A stretch of 64,000 nt of DNA from Isoetes taiwanensis (lineage: Eukaryota; Streptophyta; Lycopodiopsida; Isoetales; Isoetaceae). The stretch lies in assembly GCA_021234155.1 (NCBI GenBank), contig JAJEKV010000005.1, forward strand, positions 1,428,001 through 1,492,000, in the 5' to 3' direction. Below are positions 10,240 through 20,350 of the stretch, in pieces. Position numbers and translations under genes: made by a program. The notes beneath the pieces are model-generated. The model was not told the origin of the DNA. It was given only the letters and a program-made list of their open reading frames with translations, and did not search any database. Numbering within the stretch: the stretch's first letter is position 1; each line of letters begins with the position of its first letter.

Positions 10240-11500
10240 ATGCATCCTCTTGAAGTTAGTCGGAGGGGCTCACCACTGTCCGAACCACTCCTCTTAAATA
10301 TTCGAGGAAGATGGTTCAAGGAGAATAACTCGCATGTGCTAGAGGCACCTTTGGGACTAAAACAGGAGAATAGAAAGTGCAATACTTGTAGAGAATGCAA
10401 GCCTTGGCTTCCTCTGTGGTTTTCCGGTGGTTATTGTAGAGGCCTCCCCGGCCCGAGCCCCTCCCCTTCGCACTATTCGGACCAGAAGATGGTTCAAGGA
10501 GAGTGACTTGACTGGTCGAGGCCACTTTGCTACCCGCACACAGGAGAATTGGTCGGTATGGGATTTTCTCGACTTGCGAGTCGAGAATGCTTGGCTTCTG
10601 TTACATTCTCGACTGCATCCAGAATGCCTTAACCATCCGGAACTCCTGTTAGTACATGGAGTGCGGTTAGGGTGGCATTCCGGAACTCCTTGAGCGAGAA
10701 TGCATCTGACAACTCTGTGGAATACTGCGTGCTGCGCGACCACACACAGGGAGAATTGGGTTGCTAAGAGTTGGCTGCGGTGTTAAAAAACACTTCCCTT
10801 CGCAATGTCCGAGGAAGATAGAAGGGAGAGTGTTTAAAGGCATGCCGGCAGCTTCACAAATTACGCAGAGCCTGCGTTTTCGACTCCGCAGTCGAGAGAA
10901 AGCAGCGGTACGCTTTCGTGGTTAGTCGCGAGGCCTCCACTTGTCGAGCCCATCGCCGCCCAATATTGGCGAAGATGGTTGAAGGAGGCGGTCTTTGATT
11001 GGGTAGGGTATGCGTCCTGCAGGGAAATTGGGTTAGCTAAGGATTGGCTGGGCAGTCAAAACCGCTTCGCCGCAATGTCGAGGAGATGAAGGAGAGTGGT
11101 TGAAACTGTCGCGAACATAACCGAAAGATAACACTAGAACTGCGTTTTTCGACTCCTGTGGTAGAAGCGGCCAACACCTAGGTGGTTAATTAGCCCGAGG
11201 CCCTCCGCGGTCTGAACCCGATCCTCTTAATATTCGATGAGCATGGTTGAAGGAGGTGGCTCGGTGGGTGGAGCACCTGCGGTACGAGAGCCTTGGCAGG
11301 GGTATCACATTCTCGACTCGCGAAGTCCAGAAGGTCTATAGGGTTCTAAAAGAATGTGAAGACATTGGGTAGGCATGCAATCCCGAATCGAGTCGAGAAT
11401 CCTCAACCCGCCAACAAATCCGGAGTGTACACTCCCTCTTCTGCGCCCTCAGTCGAAGTTCGACTCATGAAGTCGAAGAAGGCCCCAGACTTTCCGTTGT
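10240..11500. repeat. degenerate tandem array with palindromes
   Basis: A block containing GAGGCCTCC, then GATGGTTCAAGGAG or GATGGTTGAAGGAG, then a CTCGACT palindrome recurs near 10255, 10428, 10918 and 11180. Palindromes lie at 10566-10587 (9-bp stem), 10877-10900, about 11308-11330, about 11383-11400 and about 11455-11485. Spacing is roughly 250 bp or multiples of it. Confidence 0.55.
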
Positions 11501-11559
11501 TGGCAAGCTGGTATATTCTCAACTCGCCACTCCCTACGCATGTCTCTGCGGGGATTTCT

Positions 11560-12480
11560 TTATGAGTTAGAAATGGAGATTAAAGGAAGCAATTCCTATT
11601 CCGAATTCTTCTTTGGGAGAAAGACATTCCCTAGTTATTTTACATTAATGCTCGCAATATCTTACTTTCTAACACCCGCCTACGATGATTTCTCTCTCGG
11701 TTGCTTTACTATAACCCACTATTCTCACTTGTGCATGTACAATGTATTCAATTCAACCACAAGCAAGAAAAAAGATAACAAAAAAGTAAAAACAATACAA
11801 AGATTATTAGATTAATAAGAAAACATAGAAAAGTGGAGAACAAGACAGGAAAAGTGGAGAACAAAGACAGAAAAATGAGATTAAAAAAGGGTATGATATT
11901 ACAAAAACATACACGGAAGATTTCTTTGGATGAGGAGGAGGCTTCCGACTTGATTCCATGTGGGTATAGTGGTTGACAAAGCGTGAATAAGGATTTGTCT
12001 AGAGCATAAATTGTATCGGGATTAATAAGAGCCTCTAACAAGAATATAAAGAAAAAATGCACTAAAAAGACTTACGTAAAAACTAAAAAAGCAGTACTAA
12101 AAGGGCCTCCACTTTCTTCTCGGTAACGCCCGCCCGAACAATGAACCCTTGAGAACTTCGGCGGCCGGAAGCGTCCTTGATCAAACCAAAGTTCTGTCAT
12201 AAAGATGGCGCTGGAATCGCTTCGCTTTGATCGTCACCTGATCGATAAAAGCGGGCACCTAAGGAAAACAGGAGCTCAAGAGTGATCGGAGAGAAACGAG
12301 GGGAGGAAGAATGGTGGGGGAGAGGAAGAGGGTGCGGAGTTAATTCAGGCGATCCTAACCCCGTAAAAGTGCAATAATATACTTCTTTCACGCGTGTAGG
12401 GCCATGCCCTCCATGACGGCGATGCCCAGGCGATTGCCCGACGTGGCCCGCGGTTTATTCTCGAAGAGGCCACGTTACCA
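11560..12480. other. A-rich and mixed sequence without a recognised gene
   Basis: 11750-11890 is A-rich on the plus strand (AAAAGTGGAGAACAA repeated twice). No coding stretch is convincing. Confidence 0.4.
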
Positions 12481-12730
12481 AGATATGAAGGGTTGGTTAT
12501 ATGTTTATATATGTTGTCTTATGTATTTAATAAGGTTTCAATGGTTGAATAGTATCAATGGTATATATGGTTACAATGTTCACATATGGTTTAGAATGCG
12601 TGTGGTTGTATGCTTTAATATGGTTATATGATTTTAGTTAATATGGTTGTGTGATTTAATATGGTTATATTTAATATGTTTGTATGGTTTTATATGGTTC
12701 ATATGGTCATATTTGTGGTGTTTGGGGCTA
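12480..12730 (+). repeat. degenerate ATATGGTT simple repeat
   Basis: TATATGGTT and AATATGGTTATAT variants recur about a dozen times. It lies just upstream of the DDE-like gene. Confidence 0.6.
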
Positions 12731-12986
12731 TATGATTTTAATGTGAGCTTTTCATTCGGGGAGCATGTGAGATGAGTAAAATGGAGCCGGGGGAAGTCCA
12801 AAGGAGGCCATTGCCCTAGGCTCCAATGGAGGAGGATGGGTTGCCTTTTTGTTGCACCCTTGCAAACTGGACGGTATTTGCGAGAGGGCATAATAAATCT
12901 GCAGTTGATCCATTTGATAGTGTGAATGATGAGAGGTTTGGGAGATGAACATCTTGGAGTTGGCATTGTGAAGCTTCTTATCGAAG

Positions 12987-15683
12987 TTGATACTATCATG
13001 TCCCAGGAAAGCTCTAGTGATTGCATTGTGTGCTCGTGGTCAAGCTTTGGAGTCCCAAGCTCGATTGAGATGGCCAATTAGATTTATTACACACAAGAAT
13101 GGTGATACTCTAGAATGCCCTCTTGAACTACACACCCCAAGGCCCACCCAAGGCCATGTGGAAGATTTGGTGGTCGATGAGCATCCTTTGATCACAAGGA
13201 AGAGACGCTATGTCTTTCATAAAAGGCGACCAAAGGTGCCCAAGAGGCCTAGAAGTGACAAATATTTAGAAAGGATGGAAAGTATGGCACCAACCAAAGA
13301 AACACCCGAGGCAATTAGGGGACAAGAGTGTTGCAACCTAGATTGCACGAGTGCATTACAATGTGGATGACCTCGTCTGCGGATAAGGTCCCAATACATT
13401 GGGGCCGACTTCAAAAAGATAGGATTAATTTCATTTACTCCTTGTGTAGGAATTCCAGCTATGATGAAAAACACAGACGGCTTGCTATATCAATTGAGGG
13501 AATGAAGGTATGTATGAGAGCATTGAGATGGATTCTTGGGGTGAGCAAGTCTTCATTTTACAGATCTTCGGGAGCAAGGTTAGAAAAGGGCACACTTTGT
13601 TCCAACATGGTAATGCACTCACTTTGAAACCCAGAGCAAATACTCTAAAAGGCCATTGCAGTCTTGAGAGCTTTGTGAGATACATGTCTCAATCTATGCC
13701 CCACAAGTCGAGAAGGTGAACGAGCACGGTGTGCGAAGTGGTGCAAAGAGTGTTGCCACAACACTATATCCAAAAGGAGTGCCTTAAGGAGGTCAACTCC
13801 ATCCTAGAAACCACTTGGAGGTAGGCCTCTTTCTCAATCACATTTCAAAGAAGTTATGGAGCACTCACTTCTCGACGCGTGAGTGTCCTACAACACATGC
13901 CATTCTCAAAGTGCAACACTTGCATTCAACTCAAGGATACACTTGCATCAACTGCAATAGAGAAAGAAAGAATGGCAATTAGGGAGCAATTTGCAGATCA
14001 CCAAAGGGACCAAATATCATGTAGACAGTTGTATTGGCAGTGGAGAACATTTTCTGAGATGCAGCCGAACAAATTTTTGTGTATAATTCATGATAAGATG
14101 GACCAACACAAGACTTTCTTGCCAAAGCTAGATCCTTTACCCAAGCGTTGTCAAAACGCTTTTCAGATGAAAGTAAGTCTGGCGGGTGTATTAACACATG
14201 GTCATGGAACTGGAACATATGGTCATTTTGTGCTTGATCTATGGAGAGATGATCCAAACTTCCATGTGAGCTCTATTTTCAAGTGCTTGAGAACACTAGA
14301 GAAAGGATCGATAGAAGGGAGGAGGTATTCCCCTTCAGCACCCATTTTGAGGCTTTGATGGATGATCAACCGGCTTTGTTACCAAAGGCGGATAAAAAGC
14401 TCACATCCAAGGTGTCTAGTGAATCAAGGAGGACTTGGGATGATTTCCCCTTACTTGAGAAATCATTTGCCGAGGAGCTATGTGTTGGGTTGGACAAGCT
14501 GTTGGAAAGAAAACAAGAATAGATGGATGTTTGGGGCAATGTCATACTTGACAGCTGATGGGGAGTATTCAAAGTTGTGAAAGTGGGATTCATGATGGTT
14601 GGGCATCGCATGATGATATAGATGGATTCTTTGGAACTTTTCTCCACCAAGCTCAAGAGAAAACGCGTGACCACTCTCCTGAACTAATGGATGTGTTTGA
14701 GAGCTGCATTGACCCCAACCCAATGGCTTTCTTGATGGATGAGGTTGCAGTTATTGGAAATCATTTGTAGAAGGATACTTGCTAGATGGCAAGGACCAGT
14801 TGACAGGACACACAAAGCCACTTCAATTCAAGTTTTGGGTTAGGGATGGAATACCAATCATGCAATATAAGTGGAGACCGGTGACAAGTTGTGGATGCAC
14901 TGTACAAGGTATCGAGTTGTGGCAAAGGGTGCTCTTTGGTGAAGTTCTCATTCTAAAGGGCAGCCAAAACCACTACCTCCCTTCAAGGCAGTCAAAGACT
15001 CTAGCCAACCGGTGAAGGGCATCAAGGATTACATAACGCCTTTGGGATGATGTTGAAATGGAAAGCACACCTCCACTCTTAAGAAAAATCAAATGGACTT
15101 CCTAATCAAGTCTTGGGAGAAAGTTGTGACATGCTTAGAACCGAACAGCCATGTGGGAGGGAGCTAAGAGGCGGGTTCTTGCAGTCAAGATGGGAGGGTT
15201 CTCAAGGTGCAAGCACGTCTAAGAATGCTCACTTGGGTCCCAAGTGGTTTGTGGGAAGTAAGGCCTCAAAGCGAGAAGTGGTTTGATCTTCTGGTGGGAT
15301 CCCTTTGAGGACATCAAGGAAGGATACTTTGTGCTAGTAAGGCGATGATGAGGGCCGTCCAATATGGTTAGGGGTGGCACTCTCACGATGTCACCACCAC
15401 TATGCGATGGAGAGGAGTTAGATCACGGATTCCAAATTCAATGTTGGGGGCCCATTGGGAGGCACAAGAAGGGCAACTTGAAGGAGCAATACAGCGGCTG
15501 CTTTGGGAGAAGAAGTGGAGGCCAAATTATTTTGACCCTCAAAGGAGGGAATTGGTGGAGTGTGTGGTATGGTCATATCCAAGTTCTCACATTGCAAAAG
15601 ACAACACACACAAGATCCCAAGAAAGGAGATGGACAAGGCCATGAGCAACCTCCATGCTATATCATTGTATGAGGGTGCATAA
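12987..15683 (+). pseudogene. degenerate DDE-like transposase of an unnamed land-plant family
   Basis: Several frames add up to one long protein. RSDKYLERMESMAPTKE is near the N end, followed by VCMRALRWILGVSKSSFYR (about 13510-13570), SKCNTCIQLKDTL (a C-x2-C pair, about 13905), then IIHDKMDQHKTFLPKL (about 14090), LTHGHGTGTYGHFVLDLW, a LDK..KENKNRWMFG stretch and VGHR.DDIDGFFG when read across a frame change near 14600. The C end is WEKKWRPNYFDPQRRELVE. I remember the same order of motifs (DxxD-SKT, LDN..GDNKNR, VGHTHDDID) in repetitive hypothetical proteins of moss and lycophyte genomes. The acidic residues would fit a DDE-type nuclease, but that is inference. Many frameshifts and stops make this copy inactive as read. 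Its 3' end lies 170 bp from the right TIR, in keeping with a transposase gene. Confidence 0.6.
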
Positions 15684-15854
15684 TATTGAGAAGTTTGAAA
15701 ACTTTCTCAACTAGTGGTTTGTAAAATTTATGAGGAAAACAAGTAACCCAATTCTATGTGTGTCATGTGTAATTCTATTCAAGCAATCAATTCAGAAATT
15801 TCTTTTATGGTGTGTGAGTCCCATTTTCAGTCCGAGTCCCAAAATTCAAGATTT

Positions 15855-15879
15855 GTCCCACTTTAATTAAATACGACTT
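15855..15879 (-). repeat. right terminal inverted repeat
   Basis: This is the exact complement of 3761-3785, followed by the ATCA duplication at 15880-15883. Confidence 0.8.
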
Positions 15880-15883
15880 ATCA

Positions 15884-16568
15884 AAATGTTAACAGCAACA
15901 ATAACAAGAAGCCCCTTGGATGCACAGCAAATATTCCACTTTACCGACTCATTTTTCTGAGCATAGGGATGTCGAAAAGAGAAATGTTCGCGGCGGCCTT
16001 GGCCGCCGCGATAAATTTCTTGTATGTTTAAGGCAATTTGAGCAATGGTTGGGCTATGATTTTTGTATGGTATTGTATTCAAAATTATATGTTTAAGGCA
16101 ATTTGAGCAACTTGCTTGTTTTGGAGGTTTTGTTTCTGTTTTAGACGACTGTAGATGGTTTTTGCGTTGCCCCTGGTGGGCAAACCCTGGCTTATGTGGG
16201 TTTCTGACATATCCTAGCATATACCTAGGATATGCCGGTAACTGCTCCAAACCCATTGTTCCTTGTAAACTGGAGGTCACCTGCGTTCTAGATTGCTAAT
16301 GTTTCAACCGGGTAACTGACAAACAATATCCCGGGCTCCTGTAAGCAAGAAGGTTGTAGACAAGTTCTTAACGCCTGTACACATCGAAGATTTCGCTTGA
16401 GCTGCAATTGCAGCATTCTTTTCTCCTATAAGCTTGCATTTCAAGGATTTCCAAGGAATGTGTGAGCTACATTGTCAGGTAGATGCAAAAACGCAATTGC
16501 CGGCGGTGGGTGCTTTTGGGTTTTCTTGAAGACAGCTCTTTCCAATCTTTGCTTAAATTTGTGGTGGA
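15884..16568. other. intergenic, with two hairpins and a short direct repeat
   Basis: 15988-16011 is an inverted repeat with 11-bp GC-rich arms (TCGCGGCGGCC) around TT. 16208-16234 has 10-bp arms (CATATCCTAG) around 7 nt. GTTTAAGGCAATTTGAGCAA occurs at about 16027 and 16091. No gene is seen before the kinesin fragment. Confidence 0.5.
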
Positions 16569-17214
16569 ATGGATGAGAATAATGGATCTGATCTTGCTAA
16601 TGGAGCAATGGAGATGGTTACCGTACACGAGAAGGAAGCATCCCAAGCTGAGCAAGTTGTAGTTCATATTAGACCCTTGATAATACAAGAGCGCATACAG
16701 GGATGCAAAGAGTGCGTATCTGTAACAGTTGGAGAACCACAAGTATGTAGAACACATGCTTCTGCTTATTTCAAAAGAAATTTCAAAGTTAAGGGCTGGT
16801 ATGCGATCTTATTGTGGCAACTACGTATATAAGGCTGGTTACAATACTCTGTTTATCTTGCAGATTCAGCTTGGTGCACATTGTTTCACATTTGATCATG
16901 TCTATGGTAGCAACGGGTCTCTATCTGCAAATATTTTTGAAGAGTGTGCCGTCCCTTTAGTTAATGGTTTGTTCCAAGGATACAATGTGACAGTTCTTGC
17001 ATATGGACAGGCATGTTCATGTTTTTTGAACGTTACCTCCCTGAATCCATGCATGTATGGGTACTGACTGGGGACTTTTGCTTTCTTGTCCTATACAATG
17101 GGAATAGGGGGTGGTGATGGTGGGATCATTCCACAAGTCATGCAAAGGATCTTCAATAAAGCTGACTCCCTGAAGTATAAAACAGATTTCTAAATTCACG
17201 TCTCTTTTACTGAG
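16569..17214 (+). pseudogene. kinesin-4-like motor domain, N-terminal fragment
   Basis: Three exon-like pieces read as the start of a kinesin motor of the kinesin-4 (FRA1/chromokinesin) type. 16569-16742 contains VVVHIRPLIIQERIQGCKE and ends at a GTATGT donor. 16864-17010 follows a TTGCAG acceptor and reads IQLGAHCFTFDHVYGS, FEECAVPLVNGLFQGYN and VLAYGQ. 17092-17214 reads YTMGIGGGDGGIIPQVMQRIF and ends at a GTAAGT donor. The P-loop residues expected between GQ and YTMG (TGSGKT) are not found, and an in-frame TAA (17191) follows TDF where FQIHVSF is expected. The donor after exon 2 would be the rarer GC type (AG|GCATGT). No later motor exons appear downstream. It is therefore a fragment or decayed 5' end, most likely a pseudogene, with a copia-type LTR and a 10-kb LTR element next to it. 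Confidence 0.7.
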
Positions 17215-17413
17215 GTAAGTTTTAGATTGTGAAAGTATGGTCTGTTGTTGAATTCGTAGCATCTAATATTTTATGGGAAACCATATGCAGGTACTATAAT
17301 ATTTTTACGAGTTAGATGGGCATCATGTGGATTTTCAAAAGATGGGTATACTACGGATTATTTTTGTGATCTAGTAATGCTTCCGTAAAATCGGTTTCTG
17401 ATTATACAACTTG

Positions 17414-17859
17414 TGTTAGGGGTTTTCAACCTTTGGCATGCATTAGCACTATGGCTATTACACTGGAAGATAATATCCATTATTGGCATGGGTCCACATC
17501 ACCAAATGTTATTCATATTCCCATTGGTCCATGTCAGTGATCCTGCTACATCATTGCCATGTCATTGATCCATATGAAAAGGCACATAGAGAAAGAACAA
17601 AAACTACCACTTTGCCATTCATGTCATTGCCACACAGTCACTCATTTATCTATAAATAGGCATTTCTCTAGACTAGAGGAGAGGATCATGTATGGAGAGA
17701 AGATTATGTGAGTATTATATTGTATCTTTTAGTTTCAAATCATTAATAAAGTGCATGATTCCGCGTGAGAGGCAGAGTTAAGTGTGTTAGTTTATATGCC
17801 TATGAAGGCCTTCGGGCCAAGTCCAAGGTCATTGAATTGGGTGTAATTTCTTGTTAACA
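17414..17859 (+). repeat. copia-type LTR (solo or remnant)
   Basis: It starts TGTTAGGGG and ends TTGTTAACA, with a TATA box (CTATAAATAGGC, about 17650) and an AATAAA-like stretch after it. ACTTGTTTTGGATCTAGA follows where a primer-binding site is expected, but it is a poor match to initiator tRNA-Met. No second LTR is in the window. Confidence 0.55.
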
Positions 17860-18651
17860 ACTTGTTTTGGATCTAGATCAAAAACTGTGGAAGGAGAGAT
17901 GAACTTAAATAGCAATGGAAACCGATGGATTGAACAAAATCCTTCTCCACAAATCTAAACAAATATCTTGATTGGGGCCTTAATCTGAACTAGCGACGGC
18001 AGATAAGCCCTATCAGACATCACTAGTGACGACAGATAAGCCCCCTTGCCTTCGATTTGGTTCACAATATGTTTTCCAGTACCCTGAAACTAACTATTTC
18101 TTTCTTTTGTTTAGAAGCCAAGGCCTACAAGAACCCAATGGGAAAACATATTCATAGAAAAGTCACCCTGCCAAACAACCATTCTCCATCTTGCATGATG
18201 GAGAATCATCCTTCTACTTTACTACAACCGAATTTACCACAACTGACCACAGGGTTTAGAGGCGAAGGAGGCTGGACTTGAAGGCCAACATGGTCGAATT
18301 GAAGGCTTACAAAAGACAAACAGGGTCCAGTTTAATTTTAGGGGCAGTTTGCCACAGTCACCCTCACGGTTGCGCGGATAAAAAAGAGAATCTATACGAG
18401 TTCTCAGACGAGGTGGATATCACTTCGATCGGCGAGAGGTGTAAGCACAACCAAAATAAGAAGATCTCCTATAACACACCACAATTAAAAAAAATGTTAA
18501 AATTTTAAACACGGAACAAAATTAATCAAAGAAGTCTAGAAAATTAAAGCGCCAAAATATTTATGATGGCATGCTAACAATGGCCTCCTAAAGACTATGA
18601 TAGTTTCCCATGCCTTGCTTCTAATGAATGTTCTTTTGTACCTAGAACTCT
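17860..18651. other. non-coding, possibly internal remnant of the copia-type element
   Basis: GACGGCAGATAAGCCC and GACGACAGATAAGCCC recur about 40 bp apart (near 17995 and 18030). No reverse transcriptase or gag motif is seen. Confidence 0.35.
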
Positions 18652-18656
18652 TCTTG
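18652..18656. other. target-site duplication TCTTG (left copy)
   Basis: The same five bases follow the right LTR at 28793-28797. Confidence 0.8.
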
Positions 18657-20113
18657 TGTGACGTTTGGCACAATATCGCTCCCGGGGCGTATCTTGTCTT
18701 TGCCTCATCAACGTTACCGCCACCCGGCCCGACATATGCATAGCGTGTAGGCGGGCTAGTAGCCCTAGGGGGCAACTTGCAAGGAGTGTGCATTTAGTAA
18801 TGTGCACACTAAACCATGTGCACATTCACTTAGGTGCACATTTTCCCATATGGCCACTCTATGCCAAGTGGGCCACACCCATAGGTGCAATTAATGTGCA
18901 CATTTTCCAATGTGCACATTCATTAATGTGCACACATTTCCATGTGAGCACATTTGGGTGCACACATTTCCATGTGGGCACATTTGGCCACCTAGCCATT
19001 AGAGGCAAGTGGGCCCATTTCCAATTATCCCACATGCCTAAAGGGGATAATTGGAAACCCTAGCCAACCCCTTGTCTATTTAGGGTGAGAAACCCTAACT
19101 CACCCAATTTTCGTTTCTAAGGTTCCAGGACTCTGTTTGGGCTGCCCCAAAGGTCGAAACCGCCTCCCAGACGCTGTCTGAGAGAATTGCATCATTAGTT
19201 TTCCTTGATTCGAGCATCTCGGCGGGATGGTGGAAGCTTCAGTCGGGGAGGAGGAACTCAAGGATCGGTATTTAGGCAATTTAATAGTCTAAACCCCATT
19301 TCGACCATCGAATCAGTAGGTTTAGCCTCTTAAATTGCCCATAGCAACCCTCTAGTTCTCTAGATAGCGATTCTAACTAAAGAAACCTAACTCTATGATG
19401 TAGATTAGATCTAGTTCTTTAGTTCTCTGTGAGTTATATATGGATGATGTATCTCTATGAACTCCTTGTATTGGGAAGGGGTAGAGACCTAAAGCTTTGT
19501 AGTTGATGCTCTAGAGTAGCCTCTCTAGCAAGCTGTAGATCGCGGCACGTGCACAAGAGCCACACGGTTGTGGGTGAAGGGGCGGAGCGGCTTATAAGGA
19601 GGTTAGGTGTTACGACTCTTGAGCGATCCCTATGGTGTGTTAGTGCTACAGGGATCATTGTGACTAGGTCTAATGGCTTGCCACCATGTGGGCAAGGCAT
19701 GGAGCTCGACACTCGTGAGGTGGTGGATATGACCTTCCATTGAGTTCAAGTCGAATCTGAGGCGGTGGCCCTCTAGTCACCTTGAGTCGGCATGTAGATC
19801 TCTGGGGGAGTGATCCCTACACTGCTCCATCGGGACTGGGGAGATGCAACCCGGGAATAGCCCCTTTGGCTATGCACCCGAGCGAAAGGATCGAGTCCCA
19901 ACACTTTTCAGCCTACTACGCAAAGTGTGCACGGGAGGGGCGGATGGAGTGGACTACCCATTGCCATGTTCTTATGCCAGCCAAATCCATTGCCATGAAT
20001 TACGTGCGCAATGAACTCACGGAGACCCGAGGCTTGTCGGTCGAGTCCACATTAATACGAGCCTTGGGTAGGATTTCCCATATGCATTGTGCTGATCATT
20101 GTCTATTGCAGAT
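18657..20113 (+). repeat. 5' LTR, missing its last ~245 bp
   Basis: Closely similar to 27127-28548. The match stops after TCTATTGCAGAT, and sequence that in the other LTR runs on to GACGTCACA is replaced by the start of a tandem array. The primer-binding site is therefore also absent. Upstream U3 carries many GTGCACA words (18795-18970). A TATTTAGG box lies at about 19075, followed by the telo-box AAACCCTAA at about 19090. Confidence 0.75.
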
Positions 20114-20350
20114 CAGTCTGGGCGCAATGTCTCTTAAGTGAATGAGAACATAAAAAGACAAAAATTAGTGAGCCAAATAGGATGGTCTCACACGTCGCGC
20201 CAGGACAGATAATGAAGATCTCATTTTCAGTCTGGGCGCAACGTGTGAGACTTTGAGTCAAATAGTTCCGTCTGGGCGCAACGTGTGAGACATTGCGCCA
20301 AATAGTTCAGTCTGGGCGCAACGTGTGAGACATTGCTTCTAGATAGTTCA
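20114..20350. repeat. tandem array, unit about 47 bp
   Basis: The unit TTCAGTCTGGGCGCAACG followed by TGTGAGACATTG and AAATAG recurs about four times between 20220 and 20350. A first partial unit begins at 20114, exactly where LTR similarity ends. Confidence 0.7.

Larger units (their letters stand above)
3761..15879. mobile_element. 12.1-kb DNA transposon with 25-bp identical TIRs
   Basis: The left end (3761-3785) and the reverse complement of the right end (15855-15879) are identical over 25 bases, starting AAGTCGTATTTAATT. Both are flanked by ATCA. A degenerate DDE-like gene runs toward the right end on the plus strand (12987-15683), while minus-strand genes fill 4.0-9.9 kb. A short palindrome based on the arm TTCTCGACTTCG is scattered through 3.9-11.5 kb and essentially nowhere else in the window. 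Next to the right TIR the motif TGGGACT recurs, like a subterminal transposase-binding repeat. A 4-bp duplication is unusual among plant DNA transposons (hAT 8, Mutator about 9, CACTA and Harbinger 3). I do not assign a superfamily. Confidence 0.75.

Noticed and set aside
15988-16011. GC-rich hairpin as a second Helitron 3' end
   Set aside because: No CTRR tetranucleotide follows within about 12 bases on either strand.
18121-18150. Possible missing kinesin P-loop exon (GKHIHRK reading)
   Set aside because: The residues do not fit TGSGKTYTMG, there is no splice context, and exon 3 already lies upstream.
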